A stretch of DNA of 43,583 nt from Arthrobacter sp. (GTDB lineage Bacteria > Actinomycetota > Actinomycetes > Actinomycetales > Micrococcaceae): positions 1 to 43,583 of the forward strand of contig JAPLAM010000043.1 of the NCBI GenBank assembly GCA_026393275.1. Direction: 5' to 3'. Of the stretch, positions 17,194 to 27,428 are shown piece by piece. The position numbers and the translations under genes were made by a program. The notes under the pieces were generated by a model. That model was not told the DNA's origin. It ran no database searches and saw only the letters and a list, made by a program, of their open reading frames with translations. Position 1 is the first letter of the stretch. Every line of letters begins with the position of its first letter.

Positions 17194-17742
17194 TTGGCAG
17201 ACCAGCTAAGCGATGACGAATTGTCAGCAGCTTTAGCCGGCGACCCATCAGGATTCAGCGCCGTGTACACGGTGATCTCGCCCGCTGTGCTTGGTTACTT
17301 CCGGGCCAAGGGCGTTGACGACGCAGAGGCCCTGACCCAGGACGTCTTCGTCGACGTCCTGCCCAAACTGGCAAACGTCACCGGCGGCCACAAGGGCTTG
17401 CGGACCTTCATTTTCTCGATCGCCCACGCCCGGCTGGTCGACCACCACCGGCGTTCCGAACGGACACCGTACCTCGCCGAATATGATCCGTTGACCGACG
17501 CGCGGTATGCCGCCTCGGCCGAGGACGAGGCGCTCGGATCGCTCGGCGGCCTCTCCCACATCCTCTCCCAGCTCAACGACGAGCAACGGGAAGTCCTGGT
17601 CCTGCGGATCGTCGCGGACCTATCCATCGAGCAGGTGGCCGGCATCATGGGCAAGACCCCGGGTGCCATCAAACAGCTTCAGCGGCGCGGGCTCAGTGCC
17701 CTGCGCGAACTGGTAACCGAAAAGGACCACGCAGCATCATGA
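17194..17742 (+). CDS. ECF-type RNA polymerase sigma factor
   Basis: A 182-residue sigma-70 family protein of the small ECF layout. Region 2 is at about residues 15-85 (EALTQDVFVDVLPKL, then GGHKGLRTFIFSIAHARLVDHHRR for -10 recognition). Region 4 is at about 120-175 (LNDEQREVLVLRIVADLSIEQVAGIMGKTPGAIKQLQRRGL), a helix-turn-helix for the -35 element. TTG 17194 is chosen because GGAAGGA lies a few bases before it; a GTG at 17158 sits in a hairpin arm without a ribosome-binding site. It overlaps the next gene by ATGA, the usual sigma/anti-sigma coupling. The promoter it reads is unknown. Confidence 0.9.
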   Translation: MADQLSDDELSAALAGDPSGFSAVYTVISPAVLGYFRAKGVDDAEALTQDVFVDVLPKLANVTGGHKGLRTFIFSIAHARLVDHHRRSERTPYLAEYDPLTDARYAASAEDEALGSLGGLSHILSQLNDEQREVLVLRIVADLSIEQVAGIMGKTPGAIKQLQRRGLSALRELVTEKDHAAS

Positions 17743-18461
17743 CCGGCACGCGCAACCCCCAGCAGGATGCCAGCATCCAGGCGATGCTCCGCGATTCCGG
17801 CCTCGAATCTGCCACCGAACTCCGCAGCACCCTCGAGCAGCTCCAGGCCCTGGTCCCGGAGCGGGCCCCCGCCCCCCGGTCCGACCTCGCAGCATTGCTG
17901 GCGGCCGGCTCGGCATCCGTGGCGGGCGGGACAGAGCCGGACGCGGAGGCCCTTCCGGCCGGTGTCAGTAGCCTGGCGGACCGCCGCCGCGGGCAAAGGC
18001 GCCGAATGGCCCTGGTCGGCGGTGCCGTGGTGGGTGCCATGAGCCTGGGCGCCGGCGCCGTTGCCGCATCGAGCCAGGACTTCCGCGAGCACGTCGGCCA
18101 CACCCTCGGTGTCATGTTCCAGCCGGCGGCGCCGACCCCGTCGCAAGTGCCGGCACCGACGCAGACCCCGGTCCAGCCGTCGCCGGATGCTATTCCGGCT
18201 TTCCCTGCTGCTCCGGTCCCGGGCGGCACGCCCGCGGCGGCGTCGCCGTCGCCGTCGCATGAGGGAAACATCCAGACTCCGGGTCGCCCGGGCCCCGTCG
18301 CCACGCCTCCCGCGGTGGGTCGTGGCGGAGCGCTCCCGACGCCGCCCCAGCGCCCGGTGGTGCCCGGGCTCCCCGGCGGGCACGGCAAAGACCTTCCGGA
18401 GCACCCGTTGCCGACGGTTCCCGCGATTCCTGAATTCCCGACGACGGTTCCTGACCGGTAG
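17739..18461 (+). CDS. Single-pass membrane protein with Pro-rich outer tail, candidate anti-sigma factor
   Basis: A 240-residue protein coupled to the sigma factor by a 4-base overlap. Residues 1-85 are predicted cytoplasmic and end in RRRGQRRR; one hydrophobic segment (about 90-110, MALVGGAVVGAMSLGAGAVAA) spans the membrane. The remaining 130 residues are rich in Pro, Ala, Thr and Ser. Position and topology suggest an anti-sigma factor, but the zinc-binding HxxxCxxC motif of common ones is absent and I recognise no domain. The outer tail resembles in composition the secreted protein at 16591, so it may sense the wall or that protein. Confidence 0.6.
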   Translation: MTGTRNPQQDASIQAMLRDSGLESATELRSTLEQLQALVPERAPAPRSDLAALLAAGSASVAGGTEPDAEALPAGVSSLADRRRGQRRRMALVGGAVVGAMSLGAGAVAASSQDFREHVGHTLGVMFQPAAPTPSQVPAPTQTPVQPSPDAIPAFPAAPVPGGTPAAASPSPSHEGNIQTPGRPGPVATPPAVGRGGALPTPPQRPVVPGLPGGHGKDLPEHPLPTVPAIPEFPTTVPDR

Positions 18462-18475
18462 CCCGCGCCTCCCTT

Positions 18476-18518
18476 AACCCAGGTAGCGGTCCAGCGCCGC
18501 TGGACCGCTACCTGGGTT
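18476..18518. terminator. Bidirectional terminator, perfect 20-bp stem
   Basis: AACCCAGGTAGCGGTCCAGC pairs over all 20 bases with its complement around a 3-base loop (GCC). It separates the convergent membrane-protein gene (ends 18461) and CoA-binding protein gene (ends 18531). No T-run follows. Confidence 0.75.
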
Positions 18519-18530
18519 GCGCCGGACCGC

Positions 18531-19025
18531 TTAGGCGAGGACCTGCCGCTTGGAGGAGATCACCCCGGTGTCGAAGCCGGCCAGGTGCAGGCCGCCGTGG
18601 AACCGGGCGTGCTCAATCTTCACGCAACGGTCCATCACGACGTCGAGCCCGGCAGCTTCGGCTTCCTTGGCCACATCCTCGTGCCACGATCCCAGCTGCA
18701 GCCAGAGCGTCTTGGCGCCGGCGGCGACGGCCTCGTCCAGCACCCCGGGAAGGTCGTCGTGCTTGCGGAACACGTCCACGATGTCCGGGCTCTCCGGCAG
18801 GTCAGCCAGCGAGGCGTAGGTCGGTTGGCCCAGGATCTCCTTCACCACCGGGTTCACGAAGTAGACCTTGTAGCGGGTGGAGGACAGCAGGTAGGTCGCC
18901 ACGAAGTAGCTCGCGCGGGACGGTTTGTCCGAGGCACCGACAATCGCGATCGATTTCGCCTGGCGGAGCAGGGTCAGCCGCTCCGGCGCGGAAGGCCCCG
19001 TCCAGGTACGCTCGTCAACAGTCAT
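18531..19025 (-). CDS. CoA-binding-domain protein (YccU-like)
   Basis: A 164-residue protein with a Rossmann CoA-binding domain: SIAIVGASDKPSRASYFVA (about residues 25-43), then VYFVNPVVKEILGQPTYASL and LWLQLGSWHEDV. The C-terminal CVKIEH segment is typical of the YccU group. ATG 19025 shares one base with the metY stop (TGATG), so it is translated with metY as the last gene of the SAM-riboswitch operon. Its biochemical role is not established. A shorter paralog lies at 26930, just beyond the other end of the operon. Confidence 0.85.
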   Translation of the reverse strand: MTVDERTWTGPSAPERLTLLRQAKSIAIVGASDKPSRASYFVATYLLSSTRYKVYFVNPVVKEILGQPTYASLADLPESPDIVDVFRKHDDLPGVLDEAVAAGAKTLWLQLGSWHEDVAKEAEAAGLDVVMDRCVKIEHARFHGGLHLAGFDTGVISSKRQVLA

Positions 19026-20428
19026 CAGTTCGCTCCGATCGTGCAGGCTACAGCCTCTGATGTGTCCGCGGAAGCGGCGCATCGCGCCGCCGAGGAACGA
19101 GGCGGTGTGTCTAAGCCGCGGGCGGACGCATCCGAGGCTGGCACCTCAGACGCGACGTCAAGCGCCTGGTCCAGGTCCCAGAGGATGTCCTCGATGTCCT
19201 CGAGCCCGATGGAAATCCGGACCAGGTCCTCTGGGATTCCGGCGGCGTCGAGTTGCTCCGGGCTGAGCTGCTGGTGGGTGGTGGAGCCCGGGTGGATCAC
19301 GAGGGTCCGCGAGTCTCCGACGTTGGCCAGGTGCGAGGCCAGCTGCAGGGACTCGATGAACTTCTGGCCCGCGGCCCGGCCGCCCTTTACACCGAAGGAA
19401 AACACGGAGCCGGGGCCCAGCGGCAGGTACTTCCGCGCCCGCTCGAAGTGCGGGTGGGAGGGCAGGCCCGAGTAGTTTACGTAGGCCACGCGTTCGTCGG
19501 CTTCGAGCCATTCGGCCACGGCCTGGGCGTTCTTGAGGTGTTCGTCCAGGCGCTGCGGGAGGGTCTCGACGCCCTGCAGCAGCTGGAAGGCCGACTGCGG
19601 GGACAGGGCGGGGCCGATGTCACGCAGTTGCTCGCAGCGCAGTTTGGTGAGGAAGCCGTACTCGCCGAAGTTGCCCCACCAGGAGACGTTGCCGTAGGAG
19701 GCCACCGGTTCGGTCATGGTGGGGAAGTTGCCGTTGCCCCAGTTGAAGCGGCCGCTCTCGACGATGACGCCGCCCAGGGTGGTGCCGTGGCCGCCGAGGA
19801 ACTTGGTGGCGGAGTGGATCACGATGTCCGCCCCGTGTTCGAGCGGCCGGACCAGGTATGGGGTGCTCAGGGTGGCGTCGACGACGAGCGGGATGCCGGC
19901 GTCGTGCGCCACCTTGGCCAGCCCCGCCAGGTCCTGGACTTCCGAGGACGGGTTGGCCACGACTTCGACGAAGATCGCCTTGGTGTTGTCCCGGATGGCG
20001 GCGGCGTAGTCCGCCGGGTCGGTGCCGGGGACGAACGTGGTGTCCACGCCGAAGCGGCGCAGCGTGACGTCCAGTTGGGTGACCGTGCCGCCGTAGAGCT
20101 GGGAGGCCGCCACGATGTGGTCGCCGGACTGGGTGAGTGCGGCGAAGGTTATGAACTCCGCGGCCATGCCCGAGGACGTGGCCACCGCGCCGATGCCGCC
20201 CTCGAGGGAAGCGATCCGCTCCTCGAACGCGGCCACCGTGGGGTTGCCGATCCGGGAGTAGATGTTGCCGTACTTCTGCAGGGCGAAGAGGTTGGCGGCG
20301 TCCTGGGTGTCCTTGAACACGAACGAAGTGGTCTGGTAGATCGGCACGGCGCGGGCGCCGTGTTCGGCGTCGGGTGTGCCGCCGGCGTGCAGGGCGCGGG
20401 TGCGGAAACCAAACTTGCGGTCAGCCAT
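19025..20428 (-). CDS. metY: O-acetylhomoserine sulfhydrylase
   Basis: A 467-residue PLP enzyme making homocysteine from O-acetylhomoserine and sulfide. The PLP lysine is in SATKFLGGHGTT (about residue 211), with YSRIGNPT near 58 and SSGMAA near 85 for cofactor binding. The first 430 residues match the family. A further 35-40 residues, rich in Ala and Ser with two Cys (PPRSSAARCAASADTSEAVA), form an unusual C-terminal tail with no recognised domain. Starts overlap sfnG by one base. In this operon it would fix sulfur released from sulfonates or sulfones after reduction to sulfide. Confidence 0.93.
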   Translation of the reverse strand: MADRKFGFRTRALHAGGTPDAEHGARAVPIYQTTSFVFKDTQDAANLFALQKYGNIYSRIGNPTVAAFEERIASLEGGIGAVATSSGMAAEFITFAALTQSGDHIVAASQLYGGTVTQLDVTLRRFGVDTTFVPGTDPADYAAAIRDNTKAIFVEVVANPSSEVQDLAGLAKVAHDAGIPLVVDATLSTPYLVRPLEHGADIVIHSATKFLGGHGTTLGGVIVESGRFNWGNGNFPTMTEPVASYGNVSWWGNFGEYGFLTKLRCEQLRDIGPALSPQSAFQLLQGVETLPQRLDEHLKNAQAVAEWLEADERVAYVNYSGLPSHPHFERARKYLPLGPGSVFSFGVKGGRAAGQKFIESLQLASHLANVGDSRTLVIHPGSTTHQQLSPEQLDAAGIPEDLVRISIGLEDIEDILWDLDQALDVASEVPASDASARGLDTPPRSSAARCAASADTSEAVACTIGAN

Positions 20429-21636
20429 TACGCGTTCACCAGCCCGTTGGTTGCGCTGGCCGAAGCCACCGGGGTGCCGGACAGGTTAAGATCTGAGCCG
20501 TGCTTCCGGGCGAGGTCGGCCTCAAGTTCGCGCACGATCGGCAGGATGTCCGCACCGAACGCCGCGACCTCCTCCTGGAAGTGCAGGTAGCCGGTGAGGA
20601 ACAGGTTCACGCCGATCTTCTTGTATTCCACGATCCGCTCGGCGATCTGCTCCGGCGTGCCGATCAGCTGGGTCTTGAAGCCGTCGTTGTACTGGACCAG
20701 GTCCTCGAAGCTCGAGTCGGCCCACATGCCCTTGCCGTCCGTGGTGGACGCGCCGGCTTCCTGGACCGCGTCGCGGAAACCCTCGACGGCGGGCTTGTGC
20801 GCCTTTTCGACGATTTCGCGGAGCGTGTCGCGGGCTTCCTTCTCGGAATCGCGGGCGATGACGAAGCCGTTCAACCCGAACCTGGGGGCGGGGAGGGCGC
20901 CAGCGGTGCCGCGACGGGTCTCGCCCGACGCGGCCACCACGCCTGCGATGTTCTCCTTGAACCCTTCGAGGTCCTTGCCGTTGGAGAAGTACCAGTCCGC
21001 CACCCGGCCGGCCGTGGCCTGAGCGGCGGTGGAGTTGCCGCCGAAGAAGATCTCCGGGTGCGCGCGTCCCGGCACGTCGACCGGGGCCGGCTGCAGGGTG
21101 AAGTCGGTGATGTTGTAGTACTTGCCGGACTGGCTGTACTCCTGCTCGGTCCAGAGCCCGCGGAGGACGCGGATGAACTCCTCGGTGCGGACGTAGCGCT
21201 CGTCGTGTTCGAGCCATTCGAGGCCGAAGTTCTCGAACTCCGCCTTGAGCCAGCCGGAGACGATGTTCACGGCGGCCCGGCCGTTGGAGATGTGGTCCGC
21301 GGTGATGATGTATTTCGCCAGCACCCCTGGGTGCCACATGCCCGGATGGACGGCGGAGATCACCTTGAGCCGCTCGGTGGCGGCCAGCAGCGCCAGGCTG
21401 AACGAGGTGGCCTCGTGCTGCTTGTCCGCGCCGTAGGAGGCGGCGTAGCGGGTCTGCGTCAGGGCGTATTCGAAGCCGGAGTTCTCCGCGATCCGGGCCA
21501 GCTTCTTGTTGTAGTCGAAGTCCCAGCCGGTGCGCTGTTCGATCGTGGAAACCACCAGGCCGCCGGAAACATTCGGAACCCAATAGGCGAACTTGAGCGG
21601 TTCGGAAAGACGGGCGACGTTGCTGATGTCAGTCAT
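20428..21636 (-). CDS. sfnG: FMNH2-dependent dimethylsulfone monooxygenase
   Basis: A 402-residue luciferase-like monooxygenase. The N-terminus (PLKFAYWVPNVSGGLVVS) and FDYNKKLARIAENSGFEYAL are characteristic of SfnG, and VNIVSGWLKAEFENFG matches its flavin region. SfnG converts dimethyl sulfone to methanesulfinate using reduced FMN supplied by a separate reductase; no reductase is in this window. The last about 20 residues (GTPVASASATNGLVNA) are extra. AGGA lies before the ATG. Gene order acs-sfnG-metY under a SAM riboswitch fits sulfur scavenging. An alkanesulfonate monooxygenase (SsuD) role is the main alternative. Confidence 0.85.
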   Translation of the reverse strand: MTDISNVARLSEPLKFAYWVPNVSGGLVVSTIEQRTGWDFDYNKKLARIAENSGFEYALTQTRYAASYGADKQHEATSFSLALLAATERLKVISAVHPGMWHPGVLAKYIITADHISNGRAAVNIVSGWLKAEFENFGLEWLEHDERYVRTEEFIRVLRGLWTEQEYSQSGKYYNITDFTLQPAPVDVPGRAHPEIFFGGNSTAAQATAGRVADWYFSNGKDLEGFKENIAGVVAASGETRRGTAGALPAPRFGLNGFVIARDSEKEARDTLREIVEKAHKPAVEGFRDAVQEAGASTTDGKGMWADSSFEDLVQYNDGFKTQLIGTPEQIAERIVEYKKIGVNLFLTGYLHFQEEVAAFGADILPIVRELEADLARKHGSDLNLSGTPVASASATNGLVNA

Positions 21637-21645
21637 GAGTGGTCC

Positions 21646-23687
<2,042 letters not shown>

Positions 23688-23697
<10 letters not shown>

Positions 23698-24599
23698 CGT
23701 TTCACCGCCCATTTCTCAGCCAGGCCCAGCAGGGCATCCGTAATTTTTCCGATCACCGCGAGCAGCACGATGGCCAGCAGCAGCCGGTCCGTGCGCCCGT
23801 TGTTCTGTGAATCCGTGAGCAGGAAACCCAATCCCATCGAGGAGGCGATGAGTTCGGCGGCCACCAGGAACAGCCAGGCCTGGGCCAGGGCCAGGCGGAG
23901 GCCGGAGAACACGGCCGGCACGACGGCCGGAAGCTGGACGGTGGTCAGCAGCTTCACTCCTCTGAGGCCGAAGGCGCGCGCGGCTTCCACCAGGTTCCGG
24001 TCCACGTGGCGCAGCGCCAGCGAGACGGTGGTGAAGACCGGGAAGAACGCGCCGATCAGGATCAGGGTGACCTTGGAGTCCTCGCCGATCTTCATCCAGA
24101 GGATCAGCAGTGGCACCCAGGCCAGCGAGGGGACGGCCCGGAGGGCGCCGATCGTGGGGGCGAGCAGGGCGTCGGCAAACCGGGACAGGCCTACCAGCGA
24201 TCCGAACACGAGCCCCAGCGCGGCGCCGGCAGCGAAGCCGATCAGCACGCGCTGGGTGGAGATCGCGATGTGCTGCCCGAGTTGCCCGCGCTGGAGCAGG
24301 TCAAGGCCGGCTTCCAGCACCATGGCTGGCGGGGGAAGCTGGACCACGCTGAACACCCCGGCGGCCGTGGATAGTTGCCAGGCGGCCAGGACCGCAGCGG
24401 GAATGATCAATCCGAGGAGCAGACGCGCCCAGCCGTTGGCCAGGATCCCGGCGGGGGACCATCCGTTCGCCGGGGAGCCGCCTCCACCCTTCACGGGGGA
24501 GTTCGGCTGGGCGGCGTCTGCCGGAGTTGCGGGGACGGCTGCAGCGCGCCCGTCCGCAACACTGTTGCCGGTGAGGTAGGGATTTCCGAGCTGCGTCAT
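23688..24599 (-). CDS. ssuC: Sulfonate-type ABC transporter permease
   Basis: A 303-residue membrane protein with a 55-residue soluble N-terminal lead and about six transmembrane segments. The loop EAARAFGLRGVKLLTTVQLP (about residues 193-212) is the EAA motif that contacts the ATPase. Family: SsuC/TauC permeases for aliphatic sulfonates, taurine or nitrate-like anions. It overlaps ssuA by one base and acs by ten, so the genes are translationally coupled. Confidence 0.88.
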
Positions 24600-25651
24600 C
24601 AGGAATCCTTGATGGCGGACGCATCCGCCTTCTTCACCAGCGAGTCATCAAGAAGGGAGGCGACGGCGTCGTCGATCTGCTTCTGGCTCTTGACGTCGCC
24701 GGTCTCCACAAACGTCGGCCCGATCTTTGCGAGGACCTTCCGCTGCGCGTCGCCCGGCGCCGGGTTCACGTTGAGGTTGCTGCGCTCCAGCACCACGGTC
24801 TTCGCGACGGCGAGGTCCAGTCCGGCGGCGTCGGCGAGGATCTGCGCGGTCTCGTCCGGGTTGGCCGCGGCCCAGGCGCGGGCCTTCTCATAGGCGTTGA
24901 CGACGGCCTGCGCCTGCTGCGGCTTGTCCTTCAGGAAGGATTCTGTGGCGTTCAGGAAGCCGTAGGTGTTGAAGGAGAGGTTCCGGTAGAAGAGCTTTGC
25001 GCCCTTCTGCTCCGCGCCGGCCATGATCGGGTCCAGCCCCGACCAGGCGTCCACGGAGCCGTTTTCCAGCGCGGTGCGGCCGTCGGCGTGCTGCAGGTTC
25101 TGCACGGTCACGTCCTTGGCCGACAGCCCGGCCTCGGACAGCGACTGGAGCAGGAAGAAGTACGGATCGGTGCCCTTCGTGGCGGCCACGGACTTGCCCT
25201 TGAGGTCCGCCACGGTGTTGATGCCGGAACCGGGCTTGGTCACGAGGGCCGCCCACTCGGGCTGGGAGTAGATGTCGATGGCCTTGATCGGCGATCCGTT
25301 GGCCTTGGCCAGGAGGGCGGCCGAGCCGGCGGTGGAACCGACGTCGATCGCGCCGGACCGCAGGGCCTCGTTGGCCTTGTTGGAGCCGGCCGACTGGACC
25401 CACTTAACGGTCACACCCTGGTCCTTGAGGGAGGCCTCGAGCCAGCCCTTTTTCTTGATCACCAGGCTCAACGGGTTGTACGTGGCGAAGTCGATGTTCA
25501 GGGTGCCGCCCGCGGCGGCGCTGGCTGCCGGCTGGCCGCCAGGGCCCTCGCCGGCGGCGCAGCCGGTGAGGGCCAGCGCAGCAGAGACGGCCGCGGCGGT
25601 GAGGAACGACCGGCGGGTGGCGCGGCGGGTGATGTTGCGGGCGAAGGTCAT
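24599..25651 (-). CDS. ssuA: Sulfonate-type ABC transporter substrate-binding lipoprotein
   Basis: A 350-residue binding protein. The N-terminus has RRATRRSFLTAAAVSAALALTGC: an arginine-rich export signal and a lipobox, with Cys near residue 31 as the lipid anchor. The mature part follows the SsuA family (IDFATYNPLSLVIKKKGWLE, DVGSTAGSAALLA, GKSVAATKGTDPYFFL, AWSGLDPIMA). It would capture aliphatic sulfonates outside the membrane. The ligand is inferred from the family and operon. ssuB lies 98 bp upstream on the same strand. Confidence 0.88.
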   Translation of the reverse strand: MTFARNITRRATRRSFLTAAAVSAALALTGCAAGEGPGGQPAASAAAGGTLNIDFATYNPLSLVIKKKGWLEASLKDQGVTVKWVQSAGSNKANEALRSGAIDVGSTAGSAALLAKANGSPIKAIDIYSQPEWAALVTKPGSGINTVADLKGKSVAATKGTDPYFFLLQSLSEAGLSAKDVTVQNLQHADGRTALENGSVDAWSGLDPIMAGAEQKGAKLFYRNLSFNTYGFLNATESFLKDKPQQAQAVVNAYEKARAWAAANPDETAQILADAAGLDLAVAKTVVLERSNLNVNPAPGDAQRKVLAKIGPTFVETGDVKSQKQIDDAVASLLDDSLVKKADASAIKDS

Positions 25652-25749
25652 GAAAGGTCCTTTGAGAACGGTGCGGAGGGTGAGGCAGGCGGACGCGGCG
25701 GATGCTTCCTGCGGCGCGTCCGGCCGGGCAGGAAAGGGGAGCGGGGCGC

Positions 25750-26592
25750 CTAGTGGCCGTCGACGCCGAGGCTCGCCAGGAGCGACGCCCGCATTCGGGC
25801 CAACTCGGCCGAAGCCCGGTCACGAGGCCGTTCGCCGGGTACGACGACGGTGCGGACAATCGTGGCTCCGGGCGCCGGCCGGTCCGTTTCCTTGCCGAGG
25901 ACGATGATGCGGTCGGCCAATTGAAGGGCCTCATCGACGTCGTGGGTCACGAGCAGCACAGTGGTCGGCTCCGCACGGTGGACATCCAGCAGCAGGTCCT
26001 GCATCTTGATCCGGGTCAGGGCGTCGAGCGCGCCGAAAGGTTCGTCGAGCAGCAGGACGCCGGGGTTACGGGCCAGGGCGCGGGCCAGCGAGGCGCGCTG
26101 GGCCATGCCGCCCGAGACTTCCCGCGGCCGGTGCTTGGCGAAGTCCTGCAGGCCCACGAGTTCGAGGAGCCGGGCCACCTTGGCTTTGCCGTCCCTGGCG
26201 CTGACACCGGTGGGCAGGCCGATCGCGATGTTCGCCTGCAGGGTGTGCCACGGCAGCAGGCGCGGCTCCTGGAAGGCGAAGGCGCACCGGGCATCCACGC
26301 CCTGGACCGGGACGCCGTCGATCTCGACGCTGCCGGTGCTCGGGGCATCGAGGCCCGCGGCGGCGCGCAGCAGGGTGGACTTCCCGCAGCCGGACGCGCC
26401 GAGAATGGCCAGGACTTCGCCCGGCCGGACATCAAAGCTCACGTCGCGCAGCACGGTTTGCGTATCCGAGCCGGACTCGAAGGAACGGCCCAGTCCGCGG
26501 AAGGAAACCGGCAGGGCAGGCGTCCGGGTGGTGGCGCCGGCGGGGGTGCGTGCGGGCGCCTCAGTGGAGGAGGGGGACAGGACAGCAGTCAT
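25750..26592 (-). CDS. ssuB: Sulfonate-type ABC transporter ATPase
   Basis: A 280-residue ABC ATPase. Walker A GASGCGKST at about residue 65, Q-loop in FAFQEPRLLPW (about 110), signature VSGGMAQRASLARAL (about 158), Walker B VLLLDEPFGALD (about 180) and the switch VTHDVDEAL (about 216). FAFQEPRLLPW with no C-terminal regulatory domain is typical of SsuB/TauB. First gene of the riboswitch operon, followed by ssuA, ssuC, acs, sfnG, metY and a CoA-binding protein. Its GGAG site lies at the base of the riboswitch closing stem, seven bases before the ATG. Confidence 0.9.
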   Translation of the reverse strand: MTAVLSPSSTEAPARTPAGATTRTPALPVSFRGLGRSFESGSDTQTVLRDVSFDVRPGEVLAILGASGCGKSTLLRAAAGLDAPSTGSVEIDGVPVQGVDARCAFAFQEPRLLPWHTLQANIAIGLPTGVSARDGKAKVARLLELVGLQDFAKHRPREVSGGMAQRASLARALARNPGVLLLDEPFGALDALTRIKMQDLLLDVHRAEPTTVLLVTHDVDEALQLADRIIVLGKETDRPAPGATIVRTVVVPGERPRDRASAELARMRASLLASLGVDGH

Positions 26593-26601
26593 AGGGATAC
26601 T

Positions 26602-26770
26602 CCATCGGTCCTGGCAGTAGCACCCTACGGAACGAGCCTCCGGTCCGGGTGGTCAGTCCGGCCGTTCCCGTGGCTCGCCGCCTTGTTATCGTCGGATTCC
26701 GGGGAGGATTTCCGACGACCAGGGTTGCTGCGGCTTCATCGATCCAGGTCTCTCGGCCGCTCGGGATGGT
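26602..26770 (-). promoter_or_regulatory. SAM riboswitch (S-box type) of the ssu operon, with enlarged third stem
   Basis: Minus-strand core CCATCCCGAGCGGC, GAGAGACCTGG, ATGAAGCCGCAGCAACC, then GGTGCTACTGCCAGG and GATGG. It matches the two other copies closely. Between GCAACC and GGTGC lie about 100 nt instead of 16 or 43; this insert has its own 8-bp inverted repeat (TCGTCGGA/TCCGACGA, 26689-26718). The closing-stem strand GATGGAG contains the ssuB ribosome-binding site, so ligand binding would mask it directly. The rest of 26593-26929 is the promoter region of this operon and of the divergent gene at 26930. Confidence 0.85.
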
Positions 26771-26917
26771 CAGTACCCACTAAAACGGAATCGCCCGTTT
26801 TGCTCAAGTTGGCCGCGTAATATTCGGACACCTGGCCCGAAGATGCCGACCACGCGTCAATTATTCGGAGTGCCGCCAGTCCCGGCAGGGCCGCCATGTC
26901 TTCGCAGCAAGCGGACG

Positions 26918-26923
26918 TAGGCT
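26918..26923 (+). promoter_or_regulatory. -10 box of the CoA-binding protein gene (leaderless start)
   Basis: TAGGCT, six bases, then ATG 26930. Confidence 0.5.
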
Positions 26924-26929
26924 AGGCAG

Positions 26930-27355
26930 ATGAACCACGTGAACGATCCCGCAGTCATCGAACGGCTCCTGCGCACCAAGGGCAGGTGGGCGATCGTGGG
27001 CCTCAGCACCAATGAGTGGCGCGCCGCCTATGACACGTCCCTGTTCATCCGGGACCACCTCGGCATGGTGATCGTCCCGGTCAATCTTCCGGGCGACCCC
27101 GTCCACGGCGAGACGGGCTACGCCCGGCTGGCTGACATCCCGGCGTCCGGGCAGCCGATCGACGTCGTGGATTGCTTCGTGAATTCCCGGAAGGTCGGGG
27201 ACGTGGTGGACCAGGCGATTGCAGCCGGCGCGAAAGCCGTCTGGCTGCAGCTGGGCGTCATCGACGAGGCAGCCGCGGAGCGCGCCAAGGCCGCCGGGCT
27301 GGACGTCGTCATGAACGCGTGCCCGGCCCGGGAAGCGCCGCGCCTGGGCCTCTGA
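26930..27355 (+). CDS. CoA-binding-domain protein (short YccU-like paralog)
   Basis: A 141-residue protein that is essentially one Rossmann CoA-binding domain: WAIVGLSTNEWRAAYDTSLFI (about residues 19-39), VIVPVNLPGDPVHGE, IDVVDCFVNSRKV and AVWLQLGVIDEAAA, ending in NACPAREAPRLGL. It is shorter than the paralog at 18531, and the P-loop-like GASDK of that protein is here GLSTN. Divergent from the ssu operon, with a leaderless start. Role unknown; two paralogs bracketing a sulfur operon suggest a shared, possibly CoA- or persulfide-related task, which is inference. Confidence 0.8.
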   Translation: MNHVNDPAVIERLLRTKGRWAIVGLSTNEWRAAYDTSLFIRDHLGMVIVPVNLPGDPVHGETGYARLADIPASGQPIDVVDCFVNSRKVGDVVDQAIAAGAKAVWLQLGVIDEAAAERAKAAGLDVVMNACPAREAPRLGL

Positions 27356-27428
27356 CAGCGCCGACGCCGCCCGGACACTTTGCTCTGCTAATCTGCCGCT
27401 GACCTATTTCGCGACGCTGGGACCAGAC

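Noticed and set aside
16404..17270. A 288-codon minus-strand frame opposite the secreted Pro-rich protein
   Set aside because: The plus-strand reading has a signal peptide, a start and repeat logic; the antisense frame only mirrors the repeats (Gly/Thr/Ala).
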